Positions 35,087 through 47,821 of a DNA stretch of 64,000 nt are shown here, in pieces; positions within the stretch are counted from its first letter, which is position 1; each line of letters begins with the position of its first letter. Location: contig JAZKJV010005768.1 in assembly GCA_037367405.1 (NCBI GenBank), forward strand, positions 482,433 through 546,432, written 5' to 3'. Made by a program: the position numbers and the translations under genes. The stretch comes from Ottelia alismoides. Taxonomy: Eukaryota > Streptophyta > Magnoliopsida > Alismatales > Hydrocharitaceae. The notes beneath the pieces are model-generated. The model searched no databases, had not been told where the DNA came from, and saw nothing but the letters and a program-made list of their open reading frames with translations.

Positions 35087-37916
35087 TTGTTACCAGATCT
35101 CATCCGCACTATTCGCCAGATCACGATGATGGGCAGGAGATCTCTTAGGCAGCCCCTGGCTGCACCGCTTTTTAGCACTCCAGCCCATTCATCTAGGTCG
35201 GTTCGTGGGAGCTCAGACCCGCTCTCCGAACCCGAGTACGACTCCACCCTGTTCCCCCTCGACCACCCTTCTTCTGAGATCGAGATACTAGTGCCAGAGG
35301 AGAGACAGACAGATGATTTATCGGCACCTGATTTGGATGTTTTGATTTTGCAGAGACTATGGCCGGCAGTAGTGATGATCACCCCAGAGGTCCGCAGCAG
35401 GAGCATTTCGTTCTGGACCAGGGTGCGATCAACTCCACCCTGATCGCCTCCCTAGACTCAGTGCAGCAACAGTTGAGGGATCAGGGAGCATTTATGATAG
35501 AGATGAGGCGAGAGCTTGAGCAGATGAGAGCCGACCGTGAGAACCGCGACCCAGGGAGAGGACCCGACGAAGCGGCAGCAGCCGCAGCTGCCGCAGCCGT
35601 GGCAGCCGCCGCCGCAGCAGGAGCAACAGGACCTCCGAGACCGATGCGGGAGAATCACAACCCCGGATCGACTTTGACGCACCGTTGGGTGGTGCTACCA
35701 GCTATCAAGTTCCCCCCGAACACACTTCAACTCCTACCCCGATTCTATGGGCTGGCTACTGAGGAGCCCCATCTCCACCTGCAGGAGTTCGAGATGATCT
35801 GCAGCACTGTCCACGATCGTCAGGTGGACCAGGATACCATACGGATGATTGCCTTCCCCTTCTCCTTAGCAGACAGAGCAACCACCTGGCTGAAGCACTT
35901 GGGGAAGTTCGTCTACACCTGGAGCAGCTCCGCGCCGAGTACTTGCATAAGTACTATCCACTCGGGCAGACGAACGCCGCTAGAGCCCTGATCAGCAACT
36001 TCTCCATTCTCCCCAACGAGCAGTTTCACGAGGCATGGGAGAGGTTCAGAGAGCTGACTGACAGATGCCCGCACCACGACATTTCCAAGTCGAACCTTGT
36101 TCAGAGCTTTTTCAGCGGGCTGACACCAGAGCTTCAGGGCTTGGTGAACGCTTCTTGTGGCGGGTCTTACTTCACCAAGGATCACGATCAGGTCTGGGCC
36201 ATCTACGAGGAGATGGCTGAGAACTACATGATGATGTTCCAGACCAGATTGTACACTCAGGGCAGACCCCAGCAACCACAGACCGTGCAGTACCAGCGGA
36301 TAGCACGGGTCGATGCTGGTCCATCCAGTTCGTCAGCGGTAGTCGCAGCACAGGCCGAGTCCACAGCCGCAGACATGGGGATCATCAGCGAGAAGCTGGA
36401 CCGGATGGAGATTATTGAGAAGAAGCAGTTCCAGGGCATCACGCAGATGGAGCAGATGGCACAGACTCTGAGTGACCTGAAGACACAGCTCATGTGTCTC
36501 CAGGAGGCACAAACGGCTTCACAGCCTTGTCTTCAGGCACGAGGCGATCCGAGTAGCAGCAGCAGCTCGTCCCAGCGCTCCAGCTCCTACCAGCAGCCTA
36601 GACAGGTCCATCTTGTACAGGCGGAGCCGTACCAGCAGCCGCAGCTCACCTACCAGGCACCACCATCCACTGACACTCAGATGGTGGTTTACCATCCGGA
36701 TCAGCCTCTGGCAGTACTCCCGCCAGATCCTTACGATTCATAGCCGTTGATGGATGTCAACGGAATTTGGTACGACCGCCCCCAGCCCGATATCCGACAA
36801 GACCATCCCGGATTCTGTTGGGCGGCCGGAGGTGCCCAGCCCCAGCAGCAGCCGTCAGCACAGGGTGGCCAGTACAGCCATCAGAGAGATCACCACCGCC
36901 AGCAGCCCCCAGTGTATCCACCACAGCAGCAGCAACAGTCACAGCAGTGTGGTCCTCGTCCCTACCAGCAGGGACAGTCTTGGAGGCGTGAGCAGCCTCA
37001 ACAGCAGCAGCATCCCCAGTCTTACCCCTCTCAGCCACAGTACCAGCAGCCTCTCTTCCAGAGAGGCTACCCGTCAGGTTCTCATGGCCCACCCTATGAG
37101 AACCCCGCCTTGGATGACATAGCTTGCATCCTCACAGATCAGCAGGCTACTTTTCGACGGGAGATGGATGAGTTCCGCCAGGAGATGCGGGACATCATGA
37201 GAGGGAAGGCCTCCATCCCTGCCCAGATAGAGCCCAATCCGAACAACCTCAAGAGGAAGTCTGAGCAGGTAGTTTGTACTGAGTATGCCACTCCGAGTGA
37301 TACTTTTGGTGATATGTCTACATACCTTTTTGATACTGACTTTGTCACACTTAGGAGAGGTAGGATGCCAGCAGGCGGCGCCTCGTCTGAGCTACACCAC
37401 GAGGATACTTCCAGAGCACCAGACGAGGAGGAGAGCGGTACTGAGGCCGCTAGAGATGATGATGGTGGTACTGACGCCACCACGGATGCTGATCCCACTG
37501 GCAGTACTGAGGCTGCCATTTCACCAGTCCGAGGAGGTGTTACTGAGGCCACCCATTTTGCCGAGCCAGAGCGTGGTACTGAGGCCGCGAGTCTTCCAGC
37601 CGAGGGTAGTGCTGATGCCACCAGTTCTTCTGAGATTCATGTTGTTTTTCCTGTTACTGATGTATCTCGGAACATTTCTATGAATAAAGGAAAGGGTTTA
37701 TGTTCTTCTGGTCCCACTGTGGTGCTTGATGTATGTGTGGATCCGGCCGTCGAGTCGTCTAGACACTCTCCTAGTCCTTCATCTGAGAAGGACCCTGAGA
37801 TCCCCTTCCCTAGAGCCCTTCAGATGGGGAAGGGTAAGAAAAATGAAAATCAAAAAAGGAGGCAGCAGGAAGAGTTCACCCAGCAGATGATCAAGATCGG
37901 TTTCACATTCAGCTGA
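35087..37916 (+). pseudogene. Gypsy-C gag
   Basis: Coding runs over three frames: 35087-about 35400, 35359-35990, then 35943-37916. A plausible start is ATG 35126 (MGRRSLRQPLAAP). The retrotransposon gag domain is clear: LLPRFYGLATEEPHLHLQEF, MIAFPFSLADRATTWLKHL, then after a frameshift KYYPLGQTNAARALI, HEAWERFRELTDRCPHHD and LVQSFFSGLTPELQGLV. The C-terminal half is Gln- and Ser-rich and lacks a CCHC knuckle. An amber codon at 36741-36743 splits it; TGA ends the frame at 37916. An Ala repeat of GCN codons lies at 35572-35621. Gag would form the particle around the RNA. Confidence 0.88.
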
Positions 37917-38086
37917 CTCTTCAGAAGGCTTTGCATCACATTCCTCTACTCCAGCGTTCACTTAGAGATAGGACCACAGTCAGAAGGAAGAGGAAGAACC
38001 ACTACTCAGAGATCCATGTGCTAACCAGAGCTACTTGTTTCGTGATCCAGAACCGTCTGCCGACCAAGAGGCCAGATTCAGGAGCC
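37917..38086 (+). pseudogene. Gypsy-C gag-pol junction
   Basis: In another frame this stretch encodes a basic segment, TVRRKRKNHYSEIHVLTRAT and FVIQNRLPTKRPDSGA, which resembles the segment before the Gypsy-D protease (KKDNRNIKTHILSVATTYCL). It runs straight into GAGCC, the target duplication of solo-2, and resumes in frame at 41936. Confidence 0.75.
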
Positions 38087-41000
38087 TGATGAATCCACAT
38101 TTCATCATCTTTATTCTATCATTTTGGCACCAAAAACCCTAGCAAATGCTTGAAAATAGCATTAAAATCATCATCTTATCATTCATGCATATGCATCTAT
38201 TGAGTGTATAAAATACTGTAATTAAGGCCAAAATTATAGAATAAATAAAGAAAAGAAAAAGAATAAAATATTGTAAATATTTTATGACCCAAAACCCCCG
38301 AGACCTAGGCATCTTGATGAATAGGTCGACAAGGAATAAAGTAGGGGGAGATAAGGGCCAAAGTACAGATAAAATACCTATACCTTGTATTCATTCTTTA
38401 ATTCATTTTGGGACCTATTTTTGGTTTCACTTTCTATACATCAAATAAAGAAACTTTGTACATGAAAATTGTATATAATTTTATAAAGAAAAATACAAAA
38501 TTTATTTCACAGAAAAATGATGTACAGATAAAAAGTTATGGTCTGAATAAGAATCCAAAATCCCAACTTCCCAGACCCGTATCTCACAACTGACAACTCC
38601 AAATGCAGCATACTCACCTTTAATTGTATATAGAATAAAATAATCTATTTAATGACGGTGGTTTCGCACTTAGCGGAGCTACGGTTTGAAAGTTAAGTTT
38701 TGGACCCCTATTGTCTACTTGTACATATTAAAATATTCAATTTATTATTTATTTATTATTTTTATTTTTATTTTATATTTTTATAATGTTGTAAATATTA
38801 CTTATAATAACTATGTACATTAAAATTGGAATAAAAACCTAAATAAAACTTAAAATAAAATACATACATATTTGATACATAGGTATTATACCTGTATTTA
38901 TGTCTATATAAAATATACTTCTATTTTATTAATTATACAAATTATATCAGAAAAATAAAATAAAATATATATGTGTATATAAAAGTATTCTACAATTTTA
39001 TAAAATACTAAATAAAAATAAGAAAAATAAAAAAATAAAAAAAATAATAATAAAAGAATACAATATATAGAATAATATACATATATAGGGATATAAAAGC
39101 AACTTGTAAAAATATACTTCATAAAATAAATTAAAAATCATAATAAAATACTACATAAAATTTTAAACATTTTTTATTCTTTAACCAAAAATTAATTCGG
39201 CCTTTTTCTATTTTTAAACGAATTAATAAAACATTTTTTTAATCTTTTTCCTGGTTGGTCCACGTGGACCAACCAGGTGCGGTCTAGAGTTGACCTTGGT
39301 CAGCTCCCTGACCAAGGCCTGCCACTTTTGACGCCCTGATTTTCCCCCGTTTTCAAGAAATTTTGGCGCCCGATCCTTCCATTTTCTCGCCTCGAATCCT
39401 TCTTGGAACTTCTTCCCTGATCATCCCTCTCCCACGACGCATCTTCAGATCACGCAAAATCCTCATGATGTGCGCGTGGATCTCGCTTGAAGGAGACGCC
39501 TCCATCTTCTACTTAAACAACCCGCCACCTTCGAGCCCAAGTTTGAACACCCTTCGGTCCACCCCTCGCGCCTCTTTCGTGCTCCAGAGCTACCTGGAGG
39601 TGACAGCTCCGTCGTGGGCTCTTCAGTCAAGGCTCCCGAGGTCGGAGGTGCTTCCACTACCTCCCGCAAAGTCGCCGGTCGAGGTACCCTTCTTCCCTCT
39701 GGCCCCGGCCATTGAGGGCTCGCTCCGCTCTTTTATTCAGCCCATTTTATTCCTGTTAACCTTAGTTTCGAAAACCCCAAAAAGATTTGAAGTTTAATCT
39801 ACCCAATCGCCAAATCAAGCACCTTGGCCGGAGCACACCTCCGGCCGTGCATCTCCATCTCGATCCGAGCATCCCCGAGTGCATCCAAGGGTCCAGGCAG
39901 TTTGCCCTGGACTCTTTGACCATTTCTGCAGGTCCAAGCAGCAGTGAAGACACTTGGAGGCGAGTTTTGAAGTTCGCCGGAGCTAACGAAGCTCTCCAGC
40001 TCCGCCAGCTACCAGCGAGCACCACGGCCACCGCCGTGGCTTTTTGACGCCACCAGGAGATAGAGGAGGACCAGAGGAGGCTCCGGCCCAATTTTGAACC
40101 CCAGAGGCCACCGGAGTCGGCCGGAGGAGCTCGAGGAATCTCGCCCAGCCGGGGCTCCGCCTTGTTCTTCCAGCCGCCTTCGCCACCGTCCGATCAAGGG
40201 TGGAGTCCCAGATCGAGCAGCTGCCGTTGGATCTCCACCAGCTTCGACCGTTGATCATCGCTGGAGATCTGATCGTCGCCGCTCATCCGCGAAGCGTCAT
40301 CGGCCGTTCATCAAGCGCCACGTGTCTAAGTGGCTCCTTCATCGCCGTTGGATCGCGCGTCGAGGGTATTTTGCATCTACACCCTCGCGCCTTTCATATT
40401 TCGTATTTAGTATTTAAACTTTCGTCTGTAGCATAAAAACTTTGGGTTATTTGCACAAAGACCCCCGAACTTTCGATATTTGCATCCAGGTCCTGAGCCA
40501 CGTCACCTCACGTGACCTGTACACGTGAGGTGTGGGCATTTTGCACTGGGACCCTCGGTCTTTGTTGTATTTTGTTTTAGTACCAAAACTGTGACGTCAG
40601 GTGTTAAATTTGTGGATATTTTGCAAGTAAGCCCCCAGGGTTTTGGATTATTACATCTCAGTCCTCGTCAGGCGCGTGCCAGTCACGCGCCCTGGTGGGA
40701 AAATTGCTAGGACACCCAGGCGGGTTTTGTAATTGGATTTTGGTGCTATAAATTGAATATTCAGTTCAAATTTTTGTGGAAATTTGCATGTATGCCCCTG
40801 GATGTTTGAGAAATTGCATAAATACCCCTGCCAGACCTGTTTAATGATTGGATGCTTATTCTAATTATTTAACCTATCTTTTTAAATCCAAAAATTCCAC
40901 AAAAATAGGCTTAAGCTCCTGGTAACTTGTACTTGCACGCCATATTTTCACATTGCATTTTTATTGCATTTTCACATTTATTAAAAATAAAAAACATGCA

Positions 41001-41930
41001 TTTATTTCACTGTTTGCATTAGAAAACCCCTAAAAATTATAAAAACGTTTTGAAAAATTCCAAAAAAATTACCTAGTGTCTATTTTAACCTATTTTAGTG
41101 TCAGTCCAAAAATCACTAAAAATCTCAAAAGAAAAATACTAAAAATTTAAAAGCACTCAAAAACTTCAAAAAAAATATAGAAAATCCTAGAAAACACCAA
41201 AAAAATACAAACTCAGTTCCTGTTTGTTCTTTATTTTATTCTCTTTATTTGAAAAATAGTGTGAAAAATTTTGAGTACTGGTTGCTATTTTTAAATCCCA
41301 TTTTACTCACAGCCAGCACATATTTCACTGTTTTGCCTTGTTTTGATATTTAAAAATATCAAAAACACCTTGAAAAATCCCCAAAAAACACAAAAACAGT
41401 AGAAAACCACAAAAATACCAAAAAGATTTTATCTCTGAATTTTTGGATATTTTTGCACATTTTTATAAATACTTTATCTTGTCTTTCATTACCTTGTCTT
41501 TAAGTTCCAATATTGACAAAAAGAAAAAAATATATAAAATATAAAATTATAAAAATCAGGAAATTAAAAATCAAAATACAAAATTAAAAATTAAAAATAA
41601 AAGATAAAAATTAAAAATTAAAAACCCACAAAAATTTCATTGTTTGCTTGCTTAGTGTAGACACATATCACACACACACACGCTTGTGCACACTTTTGTG
41701 AATTACCCTGTTTGCTCCCTGTGTTCGAACTCTCTGCATACTTGTCACTATACACCATTTGTGCAGAGTTAAAAATAAATTTTAACTCCACATTATTTCT
41801 AATTTATTGATCTTTAGTGTGGGTTAATTGTTGATTAAATACACTTTATTGTGGGTCGCCGCATCGACATCGGTTGTCTCCGCCTTGTGTGAGCCATACT
41901 CTTTAGACCTACGATAATTTGTGTTTATCA
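38087..41930 (+). mobile_element. Solo-2: 3.8-kb solo LTR
   Basis: It starts TGATGAATCC and ends GTGTTTATCA, 3844 bp, with a perfect GAGCC duplication at 38082-38086 and 41931-41935. It is a distinct LTR family with the same plan: terminal inverted repeat, AT-rich U3 (38100-39240), GC-rich block (39240-40380), CCGTTGGATC units (40180-40360), TTTGCA...CCCCTG units (40440-40830), AT-rich tail with a hairpin (arms CTCTGCA and TGCAGAG, 41732-41770 region). The frames at 39363-40436 on both strands show no known domain. Its insertion cut Gypsy-C between gag and protease. Confidence 0.93.
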
Positions 41931-41935
41931 GAGCC

Positions 41936-42760
41936 CCATATGTCAGATGCCATATCAGAGAGCAGAGGTTCGATCGTACTCTACTAGACAGCGGATCGTC
42001 GATCAACCTACTTCCGACAGCCCTTCTCGACCGTTTCGAGTTGGGTACTCTTAGACAGAGCAGGACAGTCCTTCAGTTTGCTGATCGATCTGTCAAGAGG
42101 ACGAAGGGGTTGCTTAGAGACGTTGTCGTCACGATTCAGGGCCTGCAATTCCCCGTGGACTTCGTAGTGTTGGACATGGAGATCCCTGAGTCGGTGATCG
42201 ATACCCCCATCATTCTAGGTCGCCCGTTTTTGGCCACAGCCAAGGCAGTGACCGACCATGATAGCGGAAAGGTATACTTTCACGTCGAGGGCGAAAGTGT
42301 ACAAATAGAGACGGTCGAGGACAGCAGAGCCAGAGACAGATCATGCTCAGAGACTACTTCAGACACAGAGCAGATGACAGATGTTGGGCCAGACATCCAC
42401 CAGGACTGCAACTTTGTGATTACAGATGATGAGGCAGTTTGGGCAGATCCTGACGCGCATGCCATCCTCTCACTTTCAGATTACGCTGATGCAGAGACGA
42501 CAGCAGAGGAGATCTTGGAGAGCGCACTACTGGTCCAGGATACTTTTGAGGCAGCAGAGCCGGTTCTCGACTACGAGACTGATTTTTGTGATGATGGTGG
42601 TACTGAGGCCACCTTGGATGATACAGATCCCTCGGAGTCAGGTTTTGACTGGGCAGAGTTTGATGATTACATACCATATCTGACTTCCACTGAGCCTGCA
42701 GATAGGGAGGAGGTAGATGCCGAGCAGAGCAGAGACAGTCCAGTTGAGACGCCTTCTCCA
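41936..42760 (+). pseudogene. Gypsy-C aspartic protease
   Basis: The frame reads from the gag junction through GAPYVRCHIR, then TLLDSGSSINLLP with the active-site triad D-S-G at 41987-41995, FADRSVKRTKG, VDFVVLDMEIPE and the flap-end motif IILGRPFLATA. This is the retropepsin-like domain of Athila-type elements and would process the polyprotein. After residue 130 follows a long acidic linker with low conservation. The frame stays open to 43576, though it leaves the true frame near 43370. The apparent start at 41921 lies in solo-2 and is not real. Confidence 0.88.
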
Positions 42761-43925
42761 GATCCAGTTTGTGAGAGAGATTTCTCATTCTCCCGGGCAG
42801 ATTTGGCCGCATACACTCGGATTCTTCAGAAGCCAGATTTGCCAGCACCAGTTTGTCTAGAGCTGAAGCCACTACCTGCGTCGTTGAAGTATAGGTTCCT
42901 TGCGGGTGAGCATGAGATGTACCCAGTCATTATCTCAGCCGATTTGACTGGAGAGCAGGAATCCCGTTTGATGAGGGTTCTTGAAAAGAACCGCAAGACG
43001 ATAGGATGGAGCGTAGCAGATCTCCAGGGGATCAGTCCGGCTCTGTGCTCTCACCACATCTATCTCGAAGATGAGGCAAAGCCGTCGCGTGAGTTCCAGT
43101 GGCGGCTGAACCCGAATCTGAGAGAGGTTGTCATGAAGGAAATTTCGAAGTGGTGGAGCACCGATTTTATCTACCCCATCTTCGACTCCAAGTGGGTCAG
43201 TCCGCTACATGTGGTGCCCAAGAAGACGGGCATCACTACAGTGGTTACGGAGTCCGTAGAGGAGATCGCTACACGAGTACCCACTTCTTGGAGGGTCTGC
43301 GTGGATTACAGACGACTTAATCAGGCCACCAAGAAGGATCATTTCCCCTGCCCTTTATTGATTAGATCATTGAGAGACTGGCAGGGAAGAGCCATTATTG
43401 TTTTCTGGATGGGTACTCGGGCTACAACCTGGTGGCCATCGCTCCCGAGGACCAGGACAAGACGACCTTTACCTATCCCTTCGACACATACGCCTTCCGA
43501 CGCATGTCATTTGGGCTATGCAATGCCCCTGCAACTTTTCAGAGATGCATGTTGTCGATCTTTTTGGACATGGTAGGGGAATGCTTGGAGGTCTTCATGG
43601 ATGACTTCTCGGTTTACGGCGACGGATTCGACTCCTGTCTTGACTGCCTAGACCGAGTACTTCAGCGATGTATAGAGGTTCTCCTGGTATTATCTTGGGA
43701 GAAGAGTCACTTCATGGTGACTCAAGGGACAGTGCTTGGCCACATCATCTCCAATAGGGGTATGGAGGTTGATCCGGCCAAGGTGGATGTCATTAGCAAA
43801 CTCGCACCACCGTCCAACTTGCGGCAGTTACGGTCTTTTCTGGGGCACGTTGGTTTCTACCAGTGATTCATTCGTGATTTCAGTAGAGTTGCCCGACCGT
43901 TGACTGATCTGCTGACGAAAGACAC
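42761..43925 (+). pseudogene. Gypsy-C reverse transcriptase
   Basis: LELKPLPASLKYRFLAG, then [20 protein letters not shown] and [13 protein letters not shown] with [18 protein letters not shown] mark the fingers. A frameshift near 43370 moves coding to a frame that contains APEDQDKTTFTYPF, FGLCNAPATFQRCM and the catalytic FMDD at 43594-43605. After [12 protein letters not shown] an in-frame TGA at 43864-43866 replaces the Arg codon seen in Gypsy-D (FYRRFIQDF). All the main motifs are present, but the gene cannot give a single protein. Confidence 0.92.
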
Positions 43926-44565
43926 CGAGTTCCTTATCGATGACAAGTGTCTCTCTCGTTTGAGACTCTCAAGAGGAGTGTAATAGAGGCTCATGTCCTT
44001 CAGCCACCCGATGGGTCTCTCCCATTCGAGATCATGACGGACGCCTCTGATTTTGCTGTGGGGGCTGTGTTAGGACAGAGGAGGGATGGAGTTCCATTCG
44101 CCATCCACTACGCTAGCCGCACATTGGATTCCACGCAGCGGAACTACACAATCACAGAGAAGGAGATGCTAGCAGTAGTCTTCGCCCTAGATAAGTTCAG
44201 ATCATACATTATTGGATCTAGAGTGACCTTGTATACGGATCATACCGCCATCAGGTACCTCATGGCAAAGAAGGATGCCAAGGCCAGACTGACCAGATGG
44301 ATCCTTCTACTCCAGGAGTTTGACATAGAGATTAAGGATAAGCCTGGAGTCAAGAATGTGGTGGCGGATCATCTCTCCCGATTGGAGTATCTTGAGGATT
44401 CTGAGCAGATTGACCCTATTTGTGAGACCTTTCCAGATGAGGCGATCCTTGCTATTGCCTCGCTCCCATGGTACGCCAATATTGTAAACTATCTTGTCGC
44501 CAATTTCACAAGATTGGCCCAGACAGAAACTTGAGACCTTCCTCGCGAAGGCCAAGTTTTACCAT
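43926..44565 (+). pseudogene. Gypsy-C RNase H
   Basis: A clean frame runs 43947-44534: [19 protein letters not shown] with the first acidic residue, [20 protein letters not shown] with the Glu, [11 protein letters not shown] with the Asp, and [12 protein letters not shown] with the last Asp. The frame shifts again near 44510, inside the linker to integrase. Confidence 0.9.
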
Positions 44566-45744
44566 TGGGAGGATCCCATCCTTTACCATGAGGGAGGGGA
44601 TAGTATCTGGCGTAGGTGCATTCCTCAGGAGGAGCATCACAGCGTCCTTACTTACTGCCACAAGCTTGAGGCAGGAGGACATCACTCAGGGAGGAGAACG
44701 GCATAGAAAGTGCTCCAATCCGGCCTATGGTGGCCTACTCTCTTCAAGGACTCTGATGTGTTCGTGAAGAGATGTACTGATTGTCAGAGGATGGGCACTT
44801 GTGGACAACGTGATATGATGTCGATGCAGCCCATACACTTCTGTGAGGTTTTTGACACATGGGGCATCGATTTCATGGGTCCATTCCCTAAGAGTCAGGG
44901 ATTTGAGTACATTCTGTTGGCCGTAGATTATGTGAGTTGTTGGGTTAAGGCCATTCCTGCCCGAACCGCTGATGCCAGGACAGTTTGCAGATCTCTGAGG
45001 AAGCACATCATTACACGGTTCGGGGTACCTCGAGTATTGATTTCAGATGGGGATTCTCATTTCATCAACGACCAGGTGAAGGCCCTTGCGAGCGAATTTG
45101 GCATAGACCATCGAGTTGTCACTCCATACCATCCACAGACGAATGGTCTAGCCGAGGTGTCGAATAGGGAGATCAAGACTATTTTGCATAAAGTCGTCCG
45201 CCATGACCGAAAGGATTGGTCACAGCTTTTGGACTCAGTCTTGTGGGCATATAGGACGTCTTTCAAGACACCATTGGGCACATCTCCCTTTCACCTCGTA
45301 TATGGCAAGCCGTGCCATTTACCAGTTGAGTTGATGCACAGGTCACTTTGGGAAGTTACAGATATTATTTTGGATCCAGATAGTGTAGGAGACCAGAGGA
45401 GGGCAGAGTTAGCAGCCCTGGAGGAGCTTCGTGATACCGCCTTCTCAAACAGCCTACAATATAAGGAGAGAGTGAAAGAGTGGCATGATTCTCATATCAG
45501 CCACAAGCATTTTGAGCCTAGACAGAGAGTATGGATGTTTGATGCTAGGCTTCGTCTATTTCCAGGGAAGCTACAGAGCAAATGGAAGGGACCTTATCTT
45601 GTGAGAAAGGTACACGACAATGGGAGTATTGACATATCTGAGTTGTCTTCTGAGAGTACCTTTCGAGTGAACGGCCAGCGGCTCAAGCCATTTCTAGATC
45701 ATGAGCCACGGGTCGTTGATGTTGCCCCTATTCATTTTGCGTGA
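44566..45744 (+). pseudogene. Gypsy-C integrase
   Basis: The HHCC zinc-binding part ([19 protein letters not shown] ... CTDCQRMG) is interrupted by TAG at 44704-44706. The 344-codon frame 44710-45744 then carries the catalytic core: [10 protein letters not shown] with the first Asp, LISDGDSHF with the second, and GLAEVSNREIK with the Glu. The core ends in a segment VWMFDARLRLFPGKLQSKWK and a short C-terminal domain. It ends at TGA 45742-45744, followed by the 3' UTR. Confidence 0.92.
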
Positions 45745-47808
45745 GATGTGGTCTCTTGACTCACATCCATTGCATCTCACGCCTGATTATCACTGTTCTT
45801 CCGACCTGTATAGATCCAGTTGTCCATATCACTCTATTCTCTAATCCCACATCCCTTTTCTCATCCTATATTTATGCTATACTCAGGGTGTACTTTACCC
45901 TAAGTATAAGGGGGATGTAGGACCTTCGGGTATTCTTTTGATTCTTTCTACCCCTGTTTTGCTGCCTATACTTAGGGATATTTCACCCTAAGTATAGGGG
46001 GGCAGACTCTGTACATCCTTCGCTCGGATTTCCCTTCATGTACCGCTTGTTATAGTTAGGATTACTTGATCCTAAGTATAGGGGGAAACCACCGAGTTCT
46101 CCTCATTCATTCATCTCTGTATCTAGCCATTCCTTTTCACTTCCCTATACTAAGCACGAGTTATGTCTTCTTCATTGCTCTTAATCACTCTGAGGACATC
46201 GTTCGAGCTAAGTATAGGGGGTGTGTATATATTTCATATATACTTTAGCCATAACTCGCACTTTGTGTGAGTGTGTGAATAAATAAAAATGGCCAAAAAC
46301 CCATAAAATTTAAAAAATTTTCTCCCTTGTATATAAAATTCATTCTGCACATACCTATTTATTAATACAAATTATTTTTGTACAAATGATTGTAAAATGA
46401 TTTTTGTAAAGGATTTGTAAATATGTGTATATCAAAATTATGTATATAGTACAAAATTTTTCCAAAATGTTTTGAAAATAAAAAAGTTTGCAAAAACCTT
46501 GTGTAAATGTTTGTAAATATTTTGCAAAACTTGCATTCATGCATACATTCATGGTTTCAAAACATTTTTCAAAAATTTTGCATATTTGTAAAGTCACATT
46601 TGTAAATAGCATCCTTGTAAATACTTGTATAGTTTTTCCTGGATCATAGTTGACATTTAAACTAGCCTGGAATTAAATTGGGAAATGGAGCTTGATCAAG
46701 ATCTTAATCCACCTAATTTTAAGAGGAACCTTATAGGGCTTAGGGTTAAGGCTTTTCAGGTACATTGGGACTTAATTCTTTGAGTCCACTAGGCTATGAG
46801 CATATGTCATCTTGATGAGCCTAAGTAGAGCACTTAACAACACACGCACGACTCTTAGAGACAATGGCTTGACTTGCACCAGCACTTTACACATAGCTCT
46901 CCACGGATGAGGTGGTGAGAAGGCAGTTTCCTTTGGCTTGGGGTAGCATATGAGGGTACTACTTCTAGGCGGAACCTCTCTTCTTCTTTTAGTGAAGGAA
47001 GTGCACCTCAACTTGGTCTAGTGGTGATGAAGGCTAAAGACAGAAGCCGTGGGTTGCAATAAAGCTTCAAAAGAGGGATAGTCTACTGGCTCAAGAGGAA
47101 AAACTCCTTGTATATATGCTGCACCATGTAGATATGTTGTACAGTTGCACATGAAAAAAATGTGCAAAAAGAAAAGAACTCCAAAAAGTGGTGGATCGGA
47201 TTGAAAATTTAATAATCCCACCGAAGTGTATATAGTCAAATAAAGCAAAAGCGTATGGTATACATGTTACATCTCATGAAGCTTGCAGCGGGAGACTCAG
47301 CTACACTGGTTAGAGCTCCCAAGGATACATGGCTACACCGGCCATGGTCCATTCTCTTCTTCCCCCTCTTCTTGAGCCGGTTGCACTTGAACTTAGAAGG
47401 GAATACCCGCTTCTCGAGGAAAGAGTTGCTAGACCGAGGCATTAGAGTTACCAGGTTGGGGGAGGTTGTTTCTTTGTTACTTTTGAGGTGGGAAGCTACA
47501 TATCACTTACACTGCATGGAAAGATTCATGGTCATTAGAGTTTATGTATGTAGACTTGTTCTGATCTGATTTATTGAGGAGTCTTGTCCATAGATTGGTG
47601 GAACTTAGAGGCTGTTGAGTTTTAAGCTTAAGTACAAATAAGGTTCCGACACAATAATAATCCAAAGATCCGATGGAGCTCCATATTTCAATTTAATGAA
47701 GGCAAGTTTAATAATCAGCCTTAATCCATGTATATTCTCCTCTTTTTCTTTTTCTTTTTCTTTTTCACTTCTTTTTCAAATAAGTGTTGCTAAGGGACTA
47801 GCAAAGTT
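45745..47808 (+). other. Gypsy-C 3' UTR with internal polypurine-like repeats
   Basis: About 2 kb with no supported gene. Four TAAGTATAGGGGG-type sites occur at 45901-45914, 45989-46003, 46073-46085 and 46209-46221, before the true tract at the LTR. The second is the 3' arm of a perfect 13-bp hairpin (5' arm CCTATACTTAGGG at 45965-45977). After the fourth, the sequence GTGTATATA...ATATATACTTTAGCCATA matches Gypsy-D at 53050-53090 on the minus strand. Frames at 46772-47569 show no motif. Confidence 0.75.
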
Positions 47809-47821
47809 AAGTATAGGGGGG
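47809..47821 (+). other. Gypsy-C polypurine tract
   Basis: AAGTATAGGGGGG abuts TGATGAATACCC of the 3' LTR. It is preceded by GGGACTAGCAAAGTT, a phrase also found before the Gypsy-D and, on the minus strand, Gypsy-B tracts. Confidence 0.9.
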
